Source: Bacteroidota bacterium
GTDB lineage: Bacteria; Bacteroidota; Bacteroidia; Cytophagales; Cyclobacteriaceae
DNA: 54,753 nt
Direction: 5' to 3'
Assembly (NCBI GenBank): GCA_947470895.1
Contig: CANIVF010000027.1
Span: 1-54,753 of the forward strand
Part shown: one piece after another, positions 45,355-52,952 of the stretch
How positions within the stretch are numbered: the stretch's first letter is position 1
Layout of the letters: every line of letters begins with the position of its first letter
Notes under the pieces: generated by a model
What the model saw: only the letters and a program-made list of their open reading frames with translations
Database searches by the model: none
Told to the model about the DNA's origin: nothing
Translations under genes and position numbers: made by a program

Positions 45355-45864
45355 ATGAAAATTGTAAATGACGAATTTATAGAGAATGGAGTAATCACCC
45401 ACCCCGATGAATGTGCTGCTCCCAATGATCAGATCGCTCCGGAGTCAATGATTGCATCCAATATCAAGTACCTCGCCATGGGGATGCTGTTTGGTATTAT
45501 TGCGGTGAAGTCAGAAATCATTTCGTGGTATCGCATTCAGGAAATGTTTCGTCTGCAATCATTTCATATGTATGGTGTAATCGGCACTGCGGTGATTACC
45601 GGTGCGATTTCAGTTTTGTTAATTAAAAGATTCAATCTTAAAACCATACAGGGCGAAGAGGTCGTTATCCATAAAAAGAATTTTCATTGGGGTAATGTAA
45701 TTGGTGGCTTGACCTTCGGTTTGGGTTGGGCTATTACGGGTGCATGCCCCGGACCTTTGTTTGCCCAAATTGGAAGTGGTTTCTTGGTGATTATCGTTAC
45801 GTTGCTGAGTGCTATTGCAGGCACTTTCGTTTACGGATTATTTCAAGAGAAGCTGCCACATTAA
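45355..45864 (+). CDS. YeeE/YedE family transporter, second half (DUF6691/PmpB-like)
   Basis: 169 residues. After a 30-residue hydrophilic N-terminus, four membrane helices are seen. The conserved motif is ITGACPGPLFAQIGSG (residues about 132-147), whose Cys is the second sulfur-relay position. It completes the split YeeE/YedE transporter with the previous gene. 56 bases separate its stop from the chosen start of the cytochrome gene, which suggests one transcript for import and oxidation of thiosulfate. Confidence 0.93.
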   Translation: MKIVNDEFIENGVITHPDECAAPNDQIAPESMIASNIKYLAMGMLFGIIAVKSEIISWYRIQEMFRLQSFHMYGVIGTAVITGAISVLLIKRFNLKTIQGEEVVIHKKNFHWGNVIGGLTFGLGWAITGACPGPLFAQIGSGFLVIIVTLLSAIAGTFVYGLFQEKLPH

Positions 45865-45920
45865 GTTGATTGGTTTTATTTTTTCTTTTAAAGGAAATAT
45901 TTTTTCAACTTCCTAGCAGG

Positions 45921-46973
45921 ATGGAACGTAAATCACATCACGATGCGCCTTTGAAGAGAATGATCAAGGTGATCCTGATCATGGTGGTTTTAGTGCTTGT
46001 GTTGATGGTGGGATTAATGTCAGCGATCATCATCGGACCAAATCAAATCACAGGTTGGTTTACAACAAAGGAATCCAGTTCCTTGAGTACAACGGAGCTC
46101 ATAAAATCAGCGGTATGGCAAGCGCCTGATGTGGCTCAGATTTCCCCGGATGAAAACGGAAAGTTGATTCAATATGGTCGTGAATTGATTGCTCGCACTT
46201 CGCAATATCTTGGCCCCAAAGGTTCCGTCATGGCCATGAGCAACGGAATGAATTGTCAAAACTGTCATCTTGATGCAGGCACAAAACCTTTCGGTAATAA
46301 TTATAGTGCCATTGCTGCAACGTATCCAAAATTCAGAGCGCGGTCTGGCACAAAAGAGACCATAGAAAAACGCGTGAACGATTGTTTTGAACGAAGTCTC
46401 AATGGTAAAGCATTAAAAAATGATAGCCAGGAGATGAAGGCGATCGTGGCCTACATCATGTGGGTGGGAAAAGATGTGGAGAAAGGCAATTTCCCAAAAG
46501 GAGTGGGACTCGTGGAATTAGCGTTTCTTGATCGAGCAGCGAGTACTGAAAAAGGAAAATTGGTTTATGATCAAAAGTGTATGGTTTGCCACGGAAAAAA
46601 TGGTGAAGGCATTAAGCTTTCGGATGAAAGCGGTTATCAATATCCTCCGCTGTGGGGAGATGAAAGTTATAACAATGGTGCGGGCCTGTATCGCTTATCT
46701 CGTTTTGCAGGTTACGTAAAAACAAATATGCCATTCGGTGCTAATTATGAAGCACCCCAACTTAGGGATGAAGAAGCGTGGGATGTGGCTGCCTATGTCA
46801 ATTCACTTCCTCGGCCAGGAAAAGATTTAAGTAAGGATTGGCCTGATATCTCGAAGAAACCTGTTGATCACCCATTCGGCCCTTTTGCAGATGGTTTTGA
46901 TGAAGAGCAACATAAGATTGGTCCTTTCGGGCCGATTGCTGAGAAGCGCAAAGCAATTGAACAAGATAAATGA
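45921..46973 (+). CDS. Dihaem c-type cytochrome, TsdA-like thiosulfate dehydrogenase
   Basis: 350 residues from the ATG at 45921; the longer frame needs a TTG at 45870. An uncleaved membrane anchor (residues 14-38) places the rest in the periplasm. Haem 1 is bound by MNCQNCHLDAGT (Cys112, Cys115, His116) and haem 2 by QKCMVCHGKNGEG (Cys220, Cys223, His224). The motif RVNDCFERSLNGKAL holds Cys155. In TsdA a Cys in this motif is the unusual axial haem ligand at the active site that joins two thiosulfates to tetrathionate. NMPFG offers a Met ligand for haem 2. The TsdA assignment is from these motifs and the context; a SoxA-related enzyme is the alternative. Confidence 0.85.
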   Translation: MERKSHHDAPLKRMIKVILIMVVLVLVLMVGLMSAIIIGPNQITGWFTTKESSSLSTTELIKSAVWQAPDVAQISPDENGKLIQYGRELIARTSQYLGPKGSVMAMSNGMNCQNCHLDAGTKPFGNNYSAIAATYPKFRARSGTKETIEKRVNDCFERSLNGKALKNDSQEMKAIVAYIMWVGKDVEKGNFPKGVGLVELAFLDRAASTEKGKLVYDQKCMVCHGKNGEGIKLSDESGYQYPPLWGDESYNNGAGLYRLSRFAGYVKTNMPFGANYEAPQLRDEEAWDVAAYVNSLPRPGKDLSKDWPDISKKPVDHPFGPFADGFDEEQHKIGPFGPIAEKRKAIEQDK

Positions 46974-47002
46974 TGGTCAATTAATATCAATTTTCTGCGC
47001 AT

Positions 47003-47046
47003 GTAACTTTGATTACGCAGTCATCAGATTTTTATTCCGATCTTTG
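47003..47046 (+). promoter_or_regulatory. CRP/FNR-like operator and -7 box, promoter of the rhodanese/soxB-like unit
   Basis: GTAACTTTGATTAC (47003-47016) is a perfect GTAA-N6-TTAC dyad. GATCTTTG (47039-47046) fits nAnnTTTG. The operator centre is 29.5 bases before the -7 box, and the ATG follows 23 bases after it. Confidence 0.7.
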
Positions 47047-47069
47047 TTCATCAATATCATAATCAATCT

Positions 47070-47456
47070 ATGAAGCTAATTCAGTTTTTTACCGGTTTAT
47101 TATTTTCAACATTAAGTTTTTTATCACAGGCACAACCAGTGGAGAAACTCGATCCGCAAAGTTTTGATAAGAAATTTAAAGACGTCAAAGATCCAATCCT
47201 CATTGATGTGCGCACACCGGAGGAATACGCACAAGGTCATCTGGCCAATGCCGGAATGATTGATGTTACATCGAGCGATTTTGAAGCCCGTGTAAGCAAG
47301 CTGGATAAATCAAAGCCTGTATTTGTGTATGGTAAAGCAGGTATTCGAAGTAATAAAGCAGCCAACATACTTTCGCGACTAGGGTTCAAGGAAATTTATG
47401 ATTTGAGTGGAGGAATTACCGCTTGGCGCGAAGAGAAAAAGCCCCTAATAAAGTAA
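47070..47456 (+). CDS. Periplasmic rhodanese-like protein lacking the catalytic Cys
   Basis: 128 residues with a signal peptide (cleavage after SQAQ, about residue 22) and one rhodanese domain: ILIDVRTPEEYAQGHLANAG, then the active loop VFVYGKAGIRS, then DLSGGITAW. In active rhodaneses that loop reads VYCxxGxRS. Here the Cys is replaced by Gly88 (codon GGT at 47331; TGT would be Cys). The rest of the fold is well kept, so the protein may bind sulfur compounds or a partner rather than transfer sulfur. It has its own operator/promoter and overlaps the second rhodanese gene by one base (TAATG). Confidence 0.9.
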   Translation: MKLIQFFTGLLFSTLSFLSQAQPVEKLDPQSFDKKFKDVKDPILIDVRTPEEYAQGHLANAGMIDVTSSDFEARVSKLDKSKPVFVYGKAGIRSNKAANILSRLGFKEIYDLSGGITAWREEKKPLIK

Positions 47457-47959
47457 TGAGATTACTAGCAGTTTTGGTTCTAAGCATGTTTTCGTTTTTA
47501 TACGCATCAGCCCAGGTACAAAGCAGCGCATATAATCTTACGTTGAAAGCATTACTTTCCCACTCAGTCCCTGAAGTTTCTGTAGCGCAAGTGAAGGAAA
47601 TGAAAGATGTGTTATTTGTGGATGCACGGGAGTGGAATGAATATAAAATAAGCCACATCGTGAATGCAATCTTTGTTGGCTATGAACGATTTGAAATGAA
47701 TAGGCTGAAATCAGTTGATAAAAGCAAAGAAATTGTCGTGTATTGTTCAGTAGGCTATCGAAGCGAAAAAATTTCTGAGAAGCTTAAACAGGCAGGCTTC
47801 ATTCATGTGTCAAATTTATACGGAGGTATTTTTGAATGGGTGAATCAGGGCAATCCTGTTGTTGACGAAAAGGGCAAAATGACAGATCACGTTCATGCCT
47901 ATAGTAAAACATGGGGGGTGTGGCTGAATAGCGGAGTGAAAGTGTACGATGATAAATAA
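47456..47959 (+). CDS. Periplasmic rhodanese (active-site Cys present)
   Basis: 167 residues from the ATG at 47456, which overlaps the previous stop by one base; a TTG eleven codons upstream is rejected because it would spoil the signal peptide (LLAVLVLSMFSFLYASAQ). The rhodanese domain has LFVDAREWNEYKISHI and the full active loop VVYCSVGYRSEKI with Cys. The C-terminal end (YGGIFEWVNQGNPVVD) is typical. It probably moves sulfane sulfur in the periplasm between the TsdA-like and SoxB-like proteins. The pair of one inactive and one active rhodanese suggests a two-protein carrier system. Confidence 0.92.
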   Translation: MRLLAVLVLSMFSFLYASAQVQSSAYNLTLKALLSHSVPEVSVAQVKEMKDVLFVDAREWNEYKISHIVNAIFVGYERFEMNRLKSVDKSKEIVVYCSVGYRSEKISEKLKQAGFIHVSNLYGGIFEWVNQGNPVVDEKGKMTDHVHAYSKTWGVWLNSGVKVYDDK

Positions 47960-47977
47960 CGGTTACAAAATACGATT

Positions 47978-49780
47978 ATGCACCACACCACTTGCGGATG
48001 TTCCTCTTGTCAGCCGAAATCAATTACTGATAAGGAAAAGGAACTGCATATTTCGGTCTCGGAAAATAGTCGTAGGAAGTTTCTGAAAAAAGCATCGGGC
48101 ATGGGTTTGGCATTGGGTGCTGGTGCTGGACTTATCTCACCTCTTGCTGCTTCTGCTTTGAATAATGGAAATGCCACAGGCTTAAGTAAAGAGATGATGA
48201 ATTCATTGGCTGTGAAGGGGGGCAAAGCAAACAGAATTACGCTGCTGCATACAGCCGATATACATGCTCAGTTATTGACTCACGATGAGTTTTTTATTGA
48301 GAATGGAAAACCAGTCTACAAAAAACGCGGAGGCTTTGCGACACTCAAAACCATGGTGAATGAATTGAGATTGCAAAATCCTGAAAACACGTTGGTGATT
48401 GATGGAGGCGATTGCTTTCAGGGTGGGGGCGTGGCAGCGCTGACAGAAGGGAAAGCCATCATACCACTCATGAATAATATTGGGTATGATCTCATGTTGC
48501 CTGGCAACTGGGAGGTGGTCTATGGCAAGGAGATGATGATGAAGGACATGTTTGCGTATCATGGGCCTAAAGTGTGCGCCAATATGTTTCATAAAACAAA
48601 TGATGCATTCAATGGCGATTTGATTTTTCCTCCTTACTTTATAAAATATTTTGCTGGAATAAAAATTGGATTCATAGGTTACAATGATCCGCTCACTCCC
48701 AAACGGCAATCGCCTGCATACAGCGATGGCATTCAATTTACACAACCGGAAATAAACGTAACTAAATACATAAAACTTCTGCGTGAGTATGAACGCTGTG
48801 ATATGGTGTTTCTGCTCACCCATATGGGATTGGCGCAGCAAGTTGGTTTGGCCAATAGCGATTTTGTGAAAGGTGTAGATTATATCATTGGGGCCGACAC
48901 CCATGAGCGTATTCGAACGCCTATCGAAGGTAAACATGCAAAAGTTACGGAGTCTGGTGCATTTGGTTCATTTGTTGCGAAGTTCGATATCGTAGTCGAG
49001 GATGGGGTTATCAAAGATCACACGTACCAATTACTGGATGTGGATCCGGAACAATACAAAGAGGATGAAGAGATGAAGGCGCTGGTGAAAAGTGCTCGCG
49101 AGCCTTTTCGGCAGGAGTTAGATCGTGTGATTGGGAAAACTAAAACTCCCTTGGTGCGCTATTATGTTATTGAGACACCCATGGATAATTTCATCACCGA
49201 TGCCATCATGTGGAAATATCAACCTGATATTGCATTAAGTAATGGTTTCCGTTTTTGTCCACCATTGGTACCTGATTCGAAAACCGGAGTAGCCGATATT
49301 ACTATGGATTTTTTGTGGAGCATGCTGCCAGTAGATAGTGAAGCAAAGCAAGGTGTAATTACAGGAAAGCAATTGTGGGACTGGATGGAGAAAGAATTGC
49401 AGAATGCATTTGCGAAGGATCCGACTAAACGATTTGGCGGTTGGGTAGTTCGGTTTAGTGGTATGGAAGTAAACTTTACGATAGGAAATGAAGTAGGTAA
49501 GCGTGTAAATTCCATAAAAGTTAAGGGTAAATCTGTTGACTTCACCGAACGATATACATTCGTTGCCTGCGAGCGCGAAGGTGATCCAGATACTACAATT
49601 TGCCGGGTGGAAGAAGTTTCGGAACCAACCCGTTTGGGAAGCACGTTGCACAAAGTAGTTCAGGAATATCTTGCAAAAGTTTCACCGATTTCTCCCAAAC
49701 TAGAAGGTCGAGCCACAGCAACCGATGCGCCTAATACTTTGCTCACGCAATTGATGGGTGTGGGATATGAATTCAGATAA
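47978..49780 (+). CDS. SoxB-like/5'-nucleotidase-family metallohydrolase, Tat-exported
   Basis: 600 residues. A Cys-rich start (HHTTCGCSSCQP) precedes a Tat signal (SRRKFLKKASGMGLALGAGAG, in part), so export is as a folded protein. The metallophosphatase domain has TADIHAQLL, IDGGDCFQGGG, GNWEVVYG, LLTHMGLA and GADTHERI. The HAQL and NWE forms resemble SoxB, the dimanganese enzyme that hydrolyses sulfate from the carrier SoxYZ. The C-terminal 5'-nucleotidase domain follows (ETPMDNFITDAIMW, RFGGWVVRFSGMEV). SoxYZ is absent from the window, so its partner is unknown. It lies 18 bases after the active rhodanese gene. Confidence 0.87.
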   Translation: MHHTTCGCSSCQPKSITDKEKELHISVSENSRRKFLKKASGMGLALGAGAGLISPLAASALNNGNATGLSKEMMNSLAVKGGKANRITLLHTADIHAQLLTHDEFFIENGKPVYKKRGGFATLKTMVNELRLQNPENTLVIDGGDCFQGGGVAALTEGKAIIPLMNNIGYDLMLPGNWEVVYGKEMMMKDMFAYHGPKVCANMFHKTNDAFNGDLIFPPYFIKYFAGIKIGFIGYNDPLTPKRQSPAYSDGIQFTQPEINVTKYIKLLREYERCDMVFLLTHMGLAQQVGLANSDFVKGVDYIIGADTHERIRTPIEGKHAKVTESGAFGSFVAKFDIVVEDGVIKDHTYQLLDVDPEQYKEDEEMKALVKSAREPFRQELDRVIGKTKTPLVRYYVIETPMDNFITDAIMWKYQPDIALSNGFRFCPPLVPDSKTGVADITMDFLWSMLPVDSEAKQGVITGKQLWDWMEKELQNAFAKDPTKRFGGWVVRFSGMEVNFTIGNEVGKRVNSIKVKGKSVDFTERYTFVACEREGDPDTTICRVEEVSEPTRLGSTLHKVVQEYLAKVSPISPKLEGRATATDAPNTLLTQLMGVGYEFR

Positions 49781-50411
49781 TAGTCTGCAGCATGAATACA
49801 TTGGATTGGAAGGAGCTCATTGTCTTGAGAATGATCTTAACAACCTTGCTGTTTTTTATGCGTCAGGAGTTCGCTATATCGGTATCACACATTTTTTTGA
49901 TAATGAGTGGGGAGGTTCAGCACATGGTGTGGTTCGTAATGGACTCACTGAGAGTGGAAAGGAGCTGATGCATGAGATGAACGATTTGAATATCACTAAC
50001 GATTTAGCCCATGCTTCTCCAAAAGTTATCGTAGATGTGCTTGCTCTTAGCCTTCACCCGGTTTTAGTTTCACATAAAGGAGTAAAGGTGTTTGTGATAA
50101 TCAACGAGATCTTTCAGATGCACATTTAATAGAAACAGGAAAACGAAATGGATTAATTGGTATTGGCCTCTGGGAGACTTCTGTATGGGCACGGATGCAG
50201 CGGCAACAGCAAACAGGATCCGTTATGTTGCCGATAAAATCGGTGTCGATAAAGTGGCACTTGGCTCCGACTTTGATGGGGCAATCGGAACGCACTTTGA
50301 TGTATCGGGGCTTGCAGTTAATTGCCTATGCTAGAGAATGAAGGATTCGATAGGAAGCAATTTGAAATGATCAACGGTGGAAATATTCATGATTTCTTTC
50401 TTAAAAATTGA
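49758..50411 (+). pseudogene. Decayed membrane dipeptidase (peptidase M19) gene
   Basis: Pieces of one M19 protein lie in successive frames: YIGLEGAHCLENDLNNLAVFY to PVLVSHKGVK in the first frame, then CDNQRDLSDAHLIETGKRNGLIGIGLW in the second (near 50085), GTDAAATANRIRYVADKIG to SDFDGAIGTHFDVSGLAV in another (near 50185), and LENEGFDRKQFEMINGGN to the stop at 50411. There are at least three frameshifts, and the N-terminal 100 or so residues with the first metal ligands are missing. The order and motifs (HKGVK, LSDAH, SDFDG) match renal dipeptidase-like enzymes. The gene overlaps the SoxB-like gene end by 23 bases and is clearly non-functional. Confidence 0.9.
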
Positions 50412-50536
50412 CCGGATTAATTTTCGTAAAGTACCATGATCAGGTAAGGTAGTTCACTATCCAAGGATTCACAGATTCTATAGGACTTTGTGGATTGAAT
50501 CGGTTTAATCGATGAGAGCGAAGCCCCATGCTTCAG

Positions 50537-50917
50537 TTATTCAGGCATGATTATTTTTTTATCCACCATCAGATGTTCATCGATTACCTTCTTGAAAGCA
50601 TTTTTAGGCAATGCTCCTGGCTGCATCATCGGCTTGCCTTGCATCGGTATAAAGAGGAAAGTGGGTATGCTGCGAATGCCAAATACAGAGGCAAGCTCTT
50701 GTTCTTTTTCTGTATCTACTTTATAAATTACCAATTTGCCATCATATTCTTTGGCTAATTCCTCTAATACCGGAGCCACCATTTTACAAGGGCCACACCA
50801 GTCGGCATAGAAGTCGATGATGGCAGGCAATTTACCTAAGTAGTTCCATTCCTCTTGAGTTGTATAGTCTAATACGTTTGTCTTAAAATCTTCAGTGGTT
50901 AGTTTTACAGTTGTCAT
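50537..50917 (-). CDS. Thioredoxin
   Basis: 126 residues with the classical active site FYADWCGPCKMVAP (Cys41, Cys44) and cis-Pro in FGIRSIPTFLFI. It is cytoplasmic: no signal peptide is present. The N-terminus is about 20 residues longer than E. coli thioredoxin, and the C-terminus carries a short tail (DKKIIMPE). It stands within the sulfur island with its own operator/promoter of the same type as the others, so it probably reduces persulfide or disulfide intermediates made by the persulfide dioxygenase-rhodanese or reloads the rhodanese. Confidence 0.95.
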   Translation of the reverse strand: MTTVKLTTEDFKTNVLDYTTQEEWNYLGKLPAIIDFYADWCGPCKMVAPVLEELAKEYDGKLVIYKVDTEKEQELASVFGIRSIPTFLFIPMQGKPMMQPGALPKNAFKKVIDEHLMVDKKIIMPE

Positions 50918-50938
50918 GGCTTCTTATTGAGTTGACCA

Positions 50939-50982
50939 CAAATCTCTGATTTTATTATGAGTTAATGGGTGACCCTTGTTAC
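50939..50982 (-). promoter_or_regulatory. CRP/FNR-like operator and -7 box, promoter of trx
   Basis: The plus strand reads GTGACCCTTGTTAC at 50969-50982, a GTGA-N6-TTAC dyad. On the minus strand GAGATTTG (50946 down to 50939) fits nAnnTTTG. Operator centre to -7 box is 29.5 bases, and the trx ATG at 50917 follows 21 bases later. A 20-base stretch around this operator (50969-50988) is identical at 17 of 20 positions to 43846-43865. Confidence 0.65.
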
Positions 50983-51180
50983 AAAGTTCCAATAAGAAAA
51001 TCAGGATGTTAAGACGATGATGTTCCTTTACCATAATCACCAAGCGGTTACCTTGATTATAATTTATTTTCTTCCAAAAAAACCAACGAAGGAAGCGATT
51101 GGATTTATTTCTACCGAGTTTGTAGATAAATACTAGGAGCTACAAAATGTTGTCATTTTAGCAGGAAAAATATTTTCTGT

Positions 51181-51224
51181 GTAACATAAATCACGGAAAT
51201 GGTTCTACTGGTGTATTACCTTTG
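51181..51224 (+). promoter_or_regulatory. CRP/FNR-like operator and -7 box, promoter of the persulfide dioxygenase unit
   Basis: GTAACATAAATCAC (51181-51194) is the reverse complement of GTGA-N6-TTAC. TACCTTTG (51217-51224) is an exact TAnnTTTG. The operator centre is 29.5 bases before the -7 box. The leader before the ATG at 51295 is about 65 bases. Confidence 0.7.
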
Positions 51225-51294
51225 TAGTAGAAATTAGGGTTCCTCTATGTGGCCCTGAACGATAGATTAAAGGACAAAAAATATAAAATGCATT

Positions 51295-52695
51295 ATGTAT
51301 TTTCAGCATGTATACGATAAGACGCTCGCGCAAGCAAGTTACTTTATTGGTTGCCAAAAGGCTGGTGTGGCCATTGTGATTGATCCTAAAAGAGATGTAG
51401 ACACTTATCTCGAAATTGCGAAGCAGAACAACATGAAAATCACACATATCACAGAGACTCATATCCATGCTGATTTTTTGACTGGGTCACGAGAGCTGGC
51501 AAAACTAACCGGGGCCAAAATGTATTTATCTGATGAAGGCGGAGCGGGTTGGCTTTATGAATTTCCACATGAAAGACTTAAGGATGGCAGCGTAATCAAA
51601 GTTGGAAATCTTTCAGTAAAGGTTTTGCACACCCCCGGACATACTCCTGAAAGTATCAGTTTTTTGTTAACTGATCATCCTGCCAGCAATGAACCTGTTA
51701 TGTTGTTTACTGGCGATTTTGTATTTGTGGGTGATGTTGGCCGCCCGGATCTGTTGGAGAAAGCTGCAGGTTTTGTGGGTACTAAAGAGGCAGGGGCGAA
51801 GGAAATGTATAAGTCCATTGAGAAGTTTAATGCACTTGCAGATTACATTCAGGTCTGGCCTGGCCATGGTGCAGGGTCTGCCTGCGGCAAAGCATTAGGA
51901 GCGGTGCCGAGTACAACGGTTGGTTATGAGAAAGTGCGCAACTGGGCATTTCAATATCCAAAAGATGAGCCTGGTTTTGTGAAGTATTTATTGGAAGATC
52001 AACCAGAGCCTCCCAAGTATTTTTCCATGATGAAGAAGCTCAATAAGGTAGATCGTCCGTTGCTTACTGAAGTTCCTAAACTGAAAAAACTGTCGAATGA
52101 AGAATTTAAAGTTGCAATGGATAAAGGTGTTAAGTTGATTGACACCCGAGTGAAAACAGAATTTGCCAAAGGATTTATTCCAGGGAGCATCAACATACAA
52201 GGCAATAATGCATTTGCCACATGGGCAGGATGGTTAGTAAAATATGACGAACCTTTCATGCTGGTCGCGAGTGAATCTCAATTGGATGACCTCACGCGTA
52301 AGTTAATGCGCATAGGTTTGGATAACGATTACGGCTTCATCGACAATGTAAGTGCATGGACAGAACTTGGAAATACTTTGGAAAAGGCAAAGGTGATTTC
52401 GATTGAGGAGTTTGATACACTTGCTAAGAACAACAGTATACAAATCGTGGATTTACGAGGGGAATCTGAATATAAAGAAGGACATATTCCAAACGCTGAT
52501 CATGTGTTTGTTGGCACTCTTCAGGAAAATTTCAATAAAATTAGCAGAGACAAAACAACCGTTGTTTACTGTCAGTCGGGCGACCGCACGGCTATTGGAT
52601 ACTCTTTGTTGGCTAAGCATGGGTTTACTAATATTTTAAACTACGCTGGCGGTATCAACGAGTGGACCAATAAAGGGATGCCTGTAGTTTCTTAA
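51295..52695 (+). CDS. Persulfide dioxygenase (ETHE1-like MBL fold) fused to two rhodanese domains
   Basis: 466 residues, cytoplasmic. The MBL domain (1-225) has THIHAD (55-60), HTPGH (112-116), Asp141 in FTGDFVF and His191 in WPGHGAG. These make the mono-iron site of persulfide dioxygenases, which turn glutathione or low-molecular-weight persulfide into sulfite. The first rhodanese domain (about 265-360) has no Cys in its loop (LVASESQLDDL). The second (about 375-466) has Cys426 in VVYCQSGDRTA. The active rhodanese can pass sulfur between thiosulfate or persulfide and the dioxygenase. Its product sulfite could leave through the TauE/SafE exporter of the same island. A 15-base gap follows to the next small gene. 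Confidence 0.94.
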   Translation: MYFQHVYDKTLAQASYFIGCQKAGVAIVIDPKRDVDTYLEIAKQNNMKITHITETHIHADFLTGSRELAKLTGAKMYLSDEGGAGWLYEFPHERLKDGSVIKVGNLSVKVLHTPGHTPESISFLLTDHPASNEPVMLFTGDFVFVGDVGRPDLLEKAAGFVGTKEAGAKEMYKSIEKFNALADYIQVWPGHGAGSACGKALGAVPSTTVGYEKVRNWAFQYPKDEPGFVKYLLEDQPEPPKYFSMMKKLNKVDRPLLTEVPKLKKLSNEEFKVAMDKGVKLIDTRVKTEFAKGFIPGSINIQGNNAFATWAGWLVKYDEPFMLVASESQLDDLTRKLMRIGLDNDYGFIDNVSAWTELGNTLEKAKVISIEEFDTLAKNNSIQIVDLRGESEYKEGHIPNADHVFVGTLQENFNKISRDKTTVVYCQSGDRTAIGYSLLAKHGFTNILNYAGGINEWTNKGMPVVS

Positions 52696-52710
52696 TCTCT
52701 AATACTACCC

Positions 52711-52947
52711 ATGAAAATTCTCAATAACTGGAAAATGATTTTCGTAGCATGCGCTGCACTTGGTCTTGCACCATTTTTTCCTGAACCGCATATCTGGGGT
52801 AAGTTAAAATGGATTGCCGGTGGCGCAGGAGGCATGCAACCTATGGATTGGTTTGATACACTGTTACATGGGTTCCCGTGGCTTTTATTACTTTTTAATG
52901 TCGGTATTTTAGTAGGGTCTAAATTGAAATCAAATTCTGTGAAATAA
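52711..52947 (+). CDS. Small two-helix membrane protein (hypothetical)
   Basis: 78 residues with two membrane segments (MIFVACAALGLAPFF and FPWLLLLFNVGILVG) and a Gly-rich loop between them (GGAGGMQPMDWFDTLLHG). Small proteins of this layout, APFFPEPHIWGKLKW, are often found near sulfur or metal transport genes and are sometimes annotated as transporter-related without evidence. It lies 15 bases after the persulfide dioxygenase gene and 5 bases before the next small gene, so it is part of that transcript. Function unknown. Confidence 0.75.
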   Translation: MKILNNWKMIFVACAALGLAPFFPEPHIWGKLKWIAGGAGGMQPMDWFDTLLHGFPWLLLLFNVGILVGSKLKSNSVK

Positions 52948-52952
52948 ATCTG

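Larger units (their letters stand above)
50918..51294. other. Divergent regulatory region between trx and the persulfide dioxygenase gene
   Basis: 377 bases without a gene. Each end holds an operator/-7 pair (listed separately) for the adjacent gene. The middle, about 51000-51170, is AT-rich; I see no gene, repeat or hairpin in it. The long spacing and duplicated operators suggest two independently activated promoters. Confidence 0.6.

Noticed and set aside
48272-48937. A 221-codon open frame on the minus strand inside the SoxB-like gene
   Set aside because: It is antisense to a well-supported gene, starts within it, and its translation shows no domain pattern. It is a shadow of the codon use of the real gene.
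49219-49653. Two long minus-strand frames over the end of the SoxB-like gene
   Set aside because: Both are antisense to conserved coding sequence and have no recognisable features.
30890-50515. The 15-base word CGGTTTAATCGATGA at 30890-30904 and again at 50501-50515
   Set aside because: One or two matches of this length are expected by chance in about 55 kb, and the contexts differ.
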